34,631 bases of DNA from Amphimedon queenslandica (taxonomy: Eukaryota > Porifera > Demospongiae > Haplosclerida > Niphatidae): positions 1,001,838-1,036,468 of the forward strand of contig NW_003546242.1 of assembly GCF_000090795.2 (NCBI RefSeq), read 5' to 3'. The notes under the pieces were generated by a model that ran no database searches, was not told the origin of the DNA, and saw nothing but the letters and a program-made list of their open reading frames with translations. Below, one piece after another: positions 28,400 to 34,631 of the stretch. A program made the position numbers and the translations under genes. Numbering within the stretch: position 1 is the first letter of the stretch; the number at the start of each line of letters is the position of its first letter.

Positions 28400-28883
28400 T
28401 CTACTTATTTTTTATAGGAACTGCATTTTGGGAATAACTTTTTTGAGAATATTCTAATGATTTTATTCTTTTAGGTACAGGATTGAGATCATAGGATACT
28501 TTGGAATACTTTCTTGATTTTTAATTTTTTAGACCCTTATTTTTGTTGTACCATCTTTTACACTTTTCTTTTATTATAATCTGGATTCAATGCATAAATT
28601 TTTTTGAGGCCACTTTAGCAGCTGCAAGTTTTTATTTTCTTCATATTTTATAAGCAACTCTTGATTGACTTTTATTGTGCTTTCATTGCCTTAAGTAATA
28701 TGATATTCCGGTGAGGTTTCTCTTAGCATTAAAATCCTTATTATGTCTCACTTTGGAATAGTAATCAGAATTTCTTTTCTTTTTCCTACGCCATGTTAGG
28801 TCCTTAGCTAAAGCGTTACTTATAAGAAATGCACTCAACACTAATGCAATAATAAACTCTAACAACAACAACCAAATACTCAT
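28400..28883 (-). pseudogene. Helentron N-terminal basic repeats
   Basis: Short Lys/Tyr/Asn-rich units such as RNSDYYSKVRHNKDFNAKRN, KLAAAKVASKKIYALNPDYN and NAVPIKNK, interrupted by stops, resemble the YxxNPEKKKxAxRAxY-type repeats that start some Helentron proteins. The hydrophobic beginning at 28883 (MSIWLLLLEFIIALVLSAFL) could be a membrane segment, but it stands before a Lys-rich stretch and is more likely a fortuitous frame. Start codon not determined. Confidence 0.4.
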
Positions 28884-29454
28884 TGTATATATATATTTTA
28901 TACAAGCTTCAAGTAATCAGTTTACAGCTAATTTTAAAAGCACTTTTCTGATTATGTAGCTAAAACTAAACAGGATGACCAAGCTCAGTATCAGAAATAA
29001 AAGACTGAACTGTCTAGTGAGCTGGTGGATAACTGTCAGATACAGCTAGCAGCTGGCAGTGAATCTATTTTTAAAAGTAAATTATATTACTACAATTAGA
29101 ACTAAAGTACGACTGTAAGTTACCTATAGCTCTGAAAAGAACTTTTCCTTCTTATAATGACCTGTTAGCTTAATGCAAAACTAAGCAGAATCAAACTAAG
29201 ATGAAAGGAACCACTGCGCTTGGAGTCATGAAGTAAATTGAAGTACAGAAGTACTACCAGTAGTACTACAAAAGTAGTGCAAATGCACAATAATTATAAA
29301 ATGGCTTCCAAGAACGAAGGTGTCTACACCACCCATTATGAATATTGTTAAAATGGCTGTACCAATAGAAAACTTAAGTTATTCCATGCACATCATTGTT
29401 CCAAGCAGTGAAGAACTATGTACAAAACAGCAGTAGAGGTAGTTTCCATAAAAA
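28884..29454. other. no gene seen; 5' flank of the Helentron
   Basis: A short (TA)n tract at 28887-28898, and an agtactaccagtagtact palindrome near 29250. No coding frame. Confidence 0.45.
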
Positions 29455-29717
29455 ATTATTAGAACTAATAGAAGAAAGATGAAAGAAAGAAGAAAAACTC
29501 TGAAGAATTTTGCAGAAATTTGAATTTGGGCCTAATCTCCAGAAAAGTTCCTGCTACATTATAGTCCACTTTAAAGATATCAGGAGAATCGCTTAGTGGA
29601 GGAGAGCTCATCTAAGCCATTTATAAGGCTGTCTAATGTAATTATAAGCTTTTGAAAATTATACATTTGGTCACCATCTTGAAAAATCAACCTCAACCCT
29701 ACATATAGGCTACCACC
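29455..29717 (-). repeat. dispersed repeat B, copy 1
   Basis: Reverse complement of 33798-34055 over about 260 bp: both contain ggtagcctatatgtagggtt, gaggttgatttttcaagatg, tataaatggctta, gagctctcc, ctttaaagt, and tctgcaaaattcttcaga. Divergence about 10-15% by eye. No ORF and no clear terminal inverted repeat. It ends next to the Harbinger exon at 29718. Confidence 0.85.
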
Positions 29718-29925
29718 TATATAATAGAATATAGTCAAACCTCTCCTTTGACCTTCTTAAGTAGCAAAAGTGGGAATCGGGATCACTGAGCCTCAACTCT
29801 TGAAGTAAATTGTAATATTCTCCCTGCTGTCTACAAACGGTGAATATAGGACAAATCCTTATTCTTCTCAGCCTCTGTCTCTTCCGTATCCTTCTACTGT
29901 GCTGAACTAAAAGGCATAATAACAA
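29718..29925 (-). pseudogene. PIF/Harbinger transposase N-terminal exon
   Basis: MLLCLLVQHSRRIRKRQRLR, then ICPIFTVCRQQGEYYNLLQE, LRLSDPDSHFCYLRRSKERF and DYIL. The Y-x-x-LLxELRLxDPxSHFxYxRxSKERFD pattern is the N-terminal exon of HARBI1-like transposases in invertebrates. The repeat B copy begins exactly where a donor would be expected, so the insertion probably truncated it. It is on the same strand as, but 11 kb from, the Harbinger transposase at 17553-18693, which lacks such an exon. Fragment. Confidence 0.7.
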
Positions 29926-30239
29926 AGTAAGATGGTCCTGTAGGTCATCTGCTCCATTATCCGCAATTTTATAAAGTAGCTTACAACTACAAGGGGTTAA
30001 TAATTGTCACTGCTCTGACGAAATCATAATAATTGTAAACCAATTTCCGCAATGTACGTCACATAACTGTTATTCCTACGCAACTACCAATGTAAATTCT
30101 AAACTAGCCTTAAGTCTGTATCACAAGAACACAACCATGATATTTCAAAGGTAACAATTTGCTAGTTGTGAGTTGCATATCCATTTTGCCAGGAAATGTT
30201 TAGGCACCTTCCTCGTCTGAGATGCTTAAATGATGATAT
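29926..30239. other. no gene seen
   Basis: No coding frame, repeat or RNA gene recognised. Confidence 0.45.
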
Positions 30240-30790
30240 GAAGGACAGAGCAGCAAAATTATTAGTAACACAGTAGCATTACTAAGTAAGATTCACCCCC
30301 AAACAAAATGGCAGCCACGACTTTTGCAGCCTTGCTTATAATGGGAAACGAGCTCCTACGCTTACGAGGCTTTATAGAGGACTTTATCTTGACCAGAGGA
30401 CTCCATTGGTACCACTAGCGTGGCTCTAGGCCCTTGCTGAAAGAAAATTCAAAAATCAGCAAACCAGCCGTTTTGTTCAGCCACCTTTTCTTATCTTCAT
30501 CATCTTCATCTGCATCAAGTCCTGTCAATCCAGTTGTCGGTGTGTATCTCTGTATCAGTTGGTGCTACAAGGGTAATTCTTACACAAATCTACTCCAACA
30601 GTTTATGTGCAGGTCCATATCCCATCAGATCATTCTTCAAGTAAGAAAAAGTGATACTGTGACTGCTGGATAGAGCTATCTTAGCTGCATGCCACCATTT
30701 TGTTCATTAAAGAAGCATATGCTCCAAAATTTGGGTGTGGTTGCACATGCTCAGATCTGCAGCTCTGGAAGAAGCAATTCATTTTTTTAC
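30240..30790 (-). repeat. dispersed repeat A, copy 2
   Basis: Inverted counterpart of 12775-13255. A 79-codon + strand frame here (30434-30673, Ser-rich) is not conserved in the other copy and is not called as a gene. Confidence 0.75.
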
Positions 30791-31216
30791 CAAGCTATGC
30801 TTGGAATCAACTACTGCAATACTTTAGTGGAGGTTTCTACATAAGAGAATGTATTGATCTTGCAGGTTACTGTTTTATCAAGTGTGTGATTTTATTTTAT
30901 TTAAAAAAACAAACAATTAATTAATGTTATGATATGCAATTATAATATGAATGACAACAGCCTGGAAGAACAAGAATAACTGCAACATTGCAGGGAAGAT
31001 GGACACTCTCAGCTCAGAGTTTCTTGAACATGGACTTGTGTCAAGGCTAGTATTAATTTCACTTTTAATCAGGATAGTTCATATTCCTTCAGCATGTCTA
31101 TTTAATGCTGTCTCTCATGAATAATGTAAAGTCATAAAAATGATAATAATAATAACGAAAAGTATTGTTTCTGTAAAATCAACAAGCATCACAATGACAA
31201 TTAAAGAAATATTATA
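30791..31216. other. no gene seen; left flank of MULE
   Basis: AT-rich. Contains the 9-bp word aatattata at 31208-31216 that recurs at 33787-33795, a candidate target-site duplication for the MULE. Confidence 0.45.
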
Positions 31217-31445
31217 AATAGTATAAAAAAAATTAACACAAACAAAAACAAAAAATTAAACAGAACAAAATTTATAGGATTCCAAACAAACAACAAAAAT
31301 ACGAAATGAAAATCTTATTCGTGATGCAAATTCTACTCTACATTGCAAGGTGATTCGTAATTGTTACATAATAACATTGAAAGTAGAATGTAGAGTAGAA
31401 TTTACATCACGAGTAGGATTTTCATTTCCTCGGAATCCCACATAA
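31217..31445 (+). mobile_element. MULE left terminal inverted repeat (palindromic)
   Basis: Matches the reverse complement of 33545-33790, including outer sequence (aaattaacacaaacaaaaac / gttcttgtttgtgttgattt) and inner sequence (gatgcaaattctactctaca, ttgcaaggtgattc). It is also internally palindromic: 31303-31344 and 31387-31428 pair with three mismatches in 42 bp. The last part, cggaatcc, abuts the coding part. Confidence 0.8.
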
Positions 31446-31473
31446 TGTTGTTTTTTTCAAATTTTACATATGG

Positions 31474-33357
31474 ATGCCAACAAAAAGAAAGTTCAACAGC
31501 AGTATCAGAAGAGACACGATAAGTAATTTTGTTGCATTTTGTGCCTATCGAGTGTTAATTTTCATTGATGCCACGTACAAGCTACTACAACTTGGTATAC
31601 CACTCTACTTACTTTTATGTGAAGATTCTAATAGATTAAGTGAGATACTTGGTACTTGTCTTCTAATACCTAAAGATGCCAATAGCTTTAAATGGATGAT
31701 TGAAGTGTTCAAGAAGCTATATAAAAAATAAGAATCAATTCGTGTTGTCATGGCAGACAAAAATATTAGAGAACTGAATATCGCAGAGGAATTTTTACCC
31801 AACGCTAGTGTTCTTATTTGTCTGTTTCACGTATTCCGTAAATTTTCAAAGGAAATTACTTGGGAAAATCTGGAAATTACTCCAGGTCAAAGGCTTGTTG
31901 TAGCCTTAGAGCTTTTGCAGAAAATGGCGTATTCAACAAATGAGATAGAGTACTGTGTAATAGTTGCTGATTTTGAGAAATGTACTTCTCCCCAGTTGTT
32001 CAAGTATTTCAAAGAGAGTTGCGAACCTATCAAATCTGAATGGGTTTTGGGATTTAAGGCACAGTGTGGTAGTTTCTTAAATATGACGAATAACAAATAA
32101 GAGAGCATAAATGGGATGCTGACCAGTGATTAGCCTTCTCAGCTCATTGGAAGTGTTTATTACCAACTTCTTCAATATTTAATTGACTTCGAGAACTAAA
32201 ATGGGCCATAAAGCTGTTACTATGTTTCAGAAGTTGCCTCCCACCCTTTTGCTGATGGAAGTCCTGATAGTAACTATAGGAAGCTGTTGATGTCATACGC
32301 TTTTATTGTTACTGTTAAGCAGATTGAACTTTCTTCAAAAGTAGAGAAAATCACAAGTAGTGGAGATTAGATACTCGATCAATACTTCTTTTCAAAGGGA
32401 GGTAAATGTTAGTACCATCAGCTGCACCTGTCTCTTTTTTAAATCTTTGTTCCAGCCATGTCGACACATTTTTGCTGTCAGAAATAAACTGGGAATGCTA
32501 CTTTTTGATCCAGTATTAGCTTCTGACCAATTAACAACATCTTATTACAGAACACTGCGCCTTTTCATTGAATCAAGTGAAGAACCATCTCTTCATGTAA
32601 CAGAAGAGAAACCGTCAATGTGAAAACGTAAGTATAGTCAACATGAAAAGTTTCGAAAAGCATCGTTATCATCTGATATTGCATTTGTGGTCAGTGAGGC
32701 TTCAAATGTTCATTTCCATCCTAGACTGAAGTTGTTACATGAGTCAGTGGATCATTGGAAATCTAATCAAGAAGTAACGCTGATTGAAGTGGATGACTTA
32801 GGTATTCAATTTATGCATTAAAATGAAGAATAGCTAGAATGAATTTTTTAGATTGTTTTAGTAAATTCTTAAGCGATGAAGCCTGAATAAAAAATTATTT
32901 AAACACTTTGACATGCATACTGTTCACAAGTACCCAAAAAATGATATTAAATCATATATGTTCAAATGGAAGTAGTAGCATTTTTGAGTTTCAAACTGTC
33001 ACACAGCATGTAACATAAGCACCTAGCATGTGTGTAAATATTTATTTTTGTTTGTAGCTATTATTTTATAATCTTAATGTGTATTTAGGGTCACTAAACG
33101 TACATTCTTCAAAACATTTGAAAAGTCTTTGTGCAGTGGTAATGATGCAGCTTGCTGTAGTCAGGACACTACCAGAAACACTACAAAAGAATGATACAAT
33201 ATTAAGTATGTTAAAATATTAAAATTCTTTTACTTACAAATAATCAGGATTGAACGTGCCTCCTGTTCGAAAGAAAAGTGGTAGACCAAAGGGACAAGAT
33301 TGCACCACAATAGGACTTCAGGCAAAAACAACCACGGAAGTTGATAAGGGACTTTAA
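31474..33357 (+). pseudogene. MULE transposase (ZSWIM3-like) with SWIM zinc finger and AT-hook
   Basis: Frame 31474-32100: VLIFIDATYKLLQLGIPLYL, a TAA at 31729-31731, VVMADKNIRELNIAEEFLPN, ASVLICLFHVFRKFSKEITW, KAQCGSFLNMTNN and a TAA where LESIN is expected (ESINGMLTSD follows). The D of IDATYK, the D of MADKN and a later acidic residue make the MULE DDE-type core. From 32360: SWIM zinc finger CTCLFFKSLFQPCRH (CxCx9CxH), then DQLTTSYYRTLR, a TGA (32621-32623), VVSEASNVHFHPRLKLLHES and stop at 32819-32821. Exons 33089-33205 (KHLKSLCAVVMMQLAVV) and 33248-33357 (RKKSGRPKGQDCTTIGLQAK, an AT-hook-like GRPKG) join in phase. The FAR1 N-terminal domain is missing on the left, next to the TIR. Four or more disabling changes. 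Confidence 0.85.
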
Positions 33358-33544
33358 AGTTTTTTGTATAAACACTCAACTGAGGAGAGAAGTATGATAA
33401 TAGTTATTTTATGACAATGAGTGTATTTTTAGTAATTCTCTCCTGGATTGTTGACTTACCTTGTACTGAAAAGGCCATCAAGAGTAATTCACATATTGAA
33501 CAATTTTAAGTAGAAAAAAACAAAAATTAAAAAAAACAAGACTG

Positions 33545-33790
33545 AGTAGGATTTTGAACGACCAACAAAAATACAAAATAAAAATCCTATTCTCATGATG
33601 CAAATTCTATTCTAGATTGTTCTGTCAATGTTCTTACCTAAAATTTATGAATCACCTTGCAATGTAGAGTAGAATTTGCATCACGAGAGTAGGATTTTTA
33701 TTTTGTATTTTCGTTGGCCGTTCAGAATTCTACCCAGTCTTGTTTTGTCAAGTTTTTTATGTTCTTGTTTGTGTTGATTTTTTTATAATA
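33545..33790 (-). mobile_element. MULE right terminal inverted repeat (palindromic)
   Basis: Counterpart of 31217-31445 in opposite orientation. Also self-complementary: 33561-33605 (accaacaaaaatacaaaata...) against 33662-33717 (...tattttgtattttcgttggc). The candidate target duplication aatattata is at 33787-33795, overlapping the edge by a few bases, so the exact end is uncertain by about 5-6 bp. Confidence 0.8.
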
Positions 33791-33797
33791 TTATATT

Positions 33798-34055
33798 GGC
33801 GGTAGCCTATATGTAGGGTTGAGGTTGATTTTTCAAGATGGCGGCAAAATTTATCATTTTCAAACACTTATAACTCTTGTATCTTACCATGTACAGCCTT
33901 ATAAATGGCTTAAATGAGCTCTCCTTCAATGAGCGATTCTCCTAGTACCTTTAAAGTGAACTGTAATGTAGCGGGAGCAATTCTAGAGAATAGGCCCAAA
34001 TTCAAATTTCTGCAAAATTCTTCAGACTTTTTCTTCTTTCATTTTCTTCTATGCA
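33798..34055 (+). repeat. dispersed repeat B, copy 2
   Basis: Inverted copy of 29455-29717, beginning ggcggtagcctatatgtagg and ending cttctttcattttcttct. It starts immediately after the MULE right end. Confidence 0.85.
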
Positions 34056-34631
34056 CCGGATAATCTTTTAAACTAGAGAACAGCTCAAGGTGACTTTCAC
34101 ATCATTCCTTGGAGCGTGAGTCAAGGACAACAAAGGTACTTTCCAAATCTTAATTCATCTTCTATAATAATAAACTAGTTATTTGGGCGTGATATCACCG
34201 CCCCTTGAGATTAGTCGCCATTTTAAAACTTATTGCGCATGTTCAGAGTTGCCATAGTGACTGCTCTCGGTGAATATTCGCTCTATTCTTCTCTTTCTCT
34301 GCGTAGTTGTTCAGCAGTTTGCAGACTAAGTGATTACCAGTTCTTTTAAGAGCTAATAGGTAAAATATTATAAAATAACTGTATCACCTTAGGTTTCTTT
34401 TATTACAGAGCGAAATATAGTCTTACAGAAGAGTCAGAGCAAAAAAATATTATTACAGCTGCTCAGTTTTGACAAGTTTGGATACCTGTACCTAAGCCAG
34501 ACCACTAGAGTTCAGTGTATTCTGTCATATTTCTGATATTGGATATTATTGAGATAAGTCTTTACAGTTATGTTTACTATGATAAGCAGTAACTTACTTG
34601 TACCTCCTGCATACATGTACTTGGTGTTATG
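34056..34631. other. no gene seen; possible 5' region of a gene beyond the window
   Basis: No coding frame. 34190-34260 has cgccccttgag and gtcgccattttaaaac, then gcgcatgttcagagt, similar in style to the gcgcaac/aaaatggcgg block at 12790-12845, and a pyrimidine-rich initiator-like stretch with a GTAAAATA donor-like site near 34360. A promoter is conceivable but not supported. Confidence 0.25.

Larger units (their letters stand above)
23362..28883 (-). mobile_element. degenerate Helentron (Helitron-like element with OTU)
   Basis: About 5.5 kb on one strand carrying, in order: repetitive N-terminal region, DUF6570-like segment, Helitron-like N domain, Rep/HUH domain, linker domain, PIF1-type helicase remnant, basic/acidic linker with repeated hydrophobic motifs, and OTU protease. 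This order is that of animal Helentron-type rolling-circle transposons. The coding region is split by many stops and frameshifts and appears to lack the helicase ATP-binding half. The termini were not identified, so the limits are those of the coding traces. Confidence 0.85.

Noticed and set aside
31887..32108. 73-codon - strand ORF
   Set aside because: Antisense to the MULE core frame, which matches a known domain order.

Overview
The window looks like AT-rich eukaryotic genomic DNA, most likely from an early-branching animal such as a demosponge (Amphimedon-like). Reasons: coding pieces are split by very short GT-AG introns (about 45-80 bp); the decayed element families (PIF/Harbinger with a MADF partner, Merlin, hAT/ZMYM1-like, MULE/ZSWIM3-like, Helentron with OTU) are ones I associate with sponges and cnidarians; and motifs such as gtgggcgtgg recur. 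The species call is inference. I found no operons, CRISPR arrays, rRNA genes or tRNA genes, and no complete, clearly functional host gene. A 10-N assembly gap lies at 11312-11321.

Layout, left to right. 1-5.3 kb: mostly non-coding, with a 9-bp minisatellite that reads as (G/S)-N-V triplets, an exon-like block of 36-bp acidic repeats, and a diverged tandem duplication. 5.5-6.0 kb: the C-terminal exon of a hAT transposase (- strand) with a 237-bp MITE sitting against its splice acceptor. 7.0-9.05 kb (- strand): a string of exon-like pieces, including a KMT5A/SET8-like SET-domain C-terminus with one in-frame TGA. 9.7-11.3 kb (+ strand): a broken gene of unknown function, then a Cys-rich ORF cut by the gap. 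12.4-13.3 kb: repeats, one of which recurs inverted at 30.2-30.8 kb. 13.77-14.7 kb: a dead Merlin transposase, followed by nested inverted repeats. 15.86-16.05 kb: a FAR1-type N-terminal fragment of a MULE protein. 16.35-18.7 kb: a PIF/Harbinger element with its two convergent genes (MADF protein + strand, DDE transposase - strand). 18.7-19.35 kb: a large fold-back. 19.4-20.7 kb: a partly duplicated proline-rich gene with an Arg/Gly-rich tail. 20.9-22.8 kb: tandem duplications without genes. 23.36-28.9 kb (- strand): a degenerate Helentron (N-terminal repeats, DUF6570-like, Rep/HUH, PIF1-type helicase remnant, SIM-like repeats, OTU protease). 29.4-30.8 kb: a dispersed repeat, a Harbinger N-terminal exon, and the second copy of the 12.8-kb repeat. 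31.2-33.8 kb: a MULE with about 230-bp terminal inverted repeats that are themselves palindromic. 33.8-34.6 kb: an inverted copy of the 29.5-kb repeat, then unassigned sequence.

The window is best read as a transposon graveyard in which at least six DNA-transposon lineages inserted and decayed. Most reading frames carry one to several stops or frameshifts, so few are likely to be expressed as proteins. The less ordinary pieces are the split SET-containing region, the internally deleted OTU-Helentron with repeated SIM-like motifs, and the MULE with palindromic termini.
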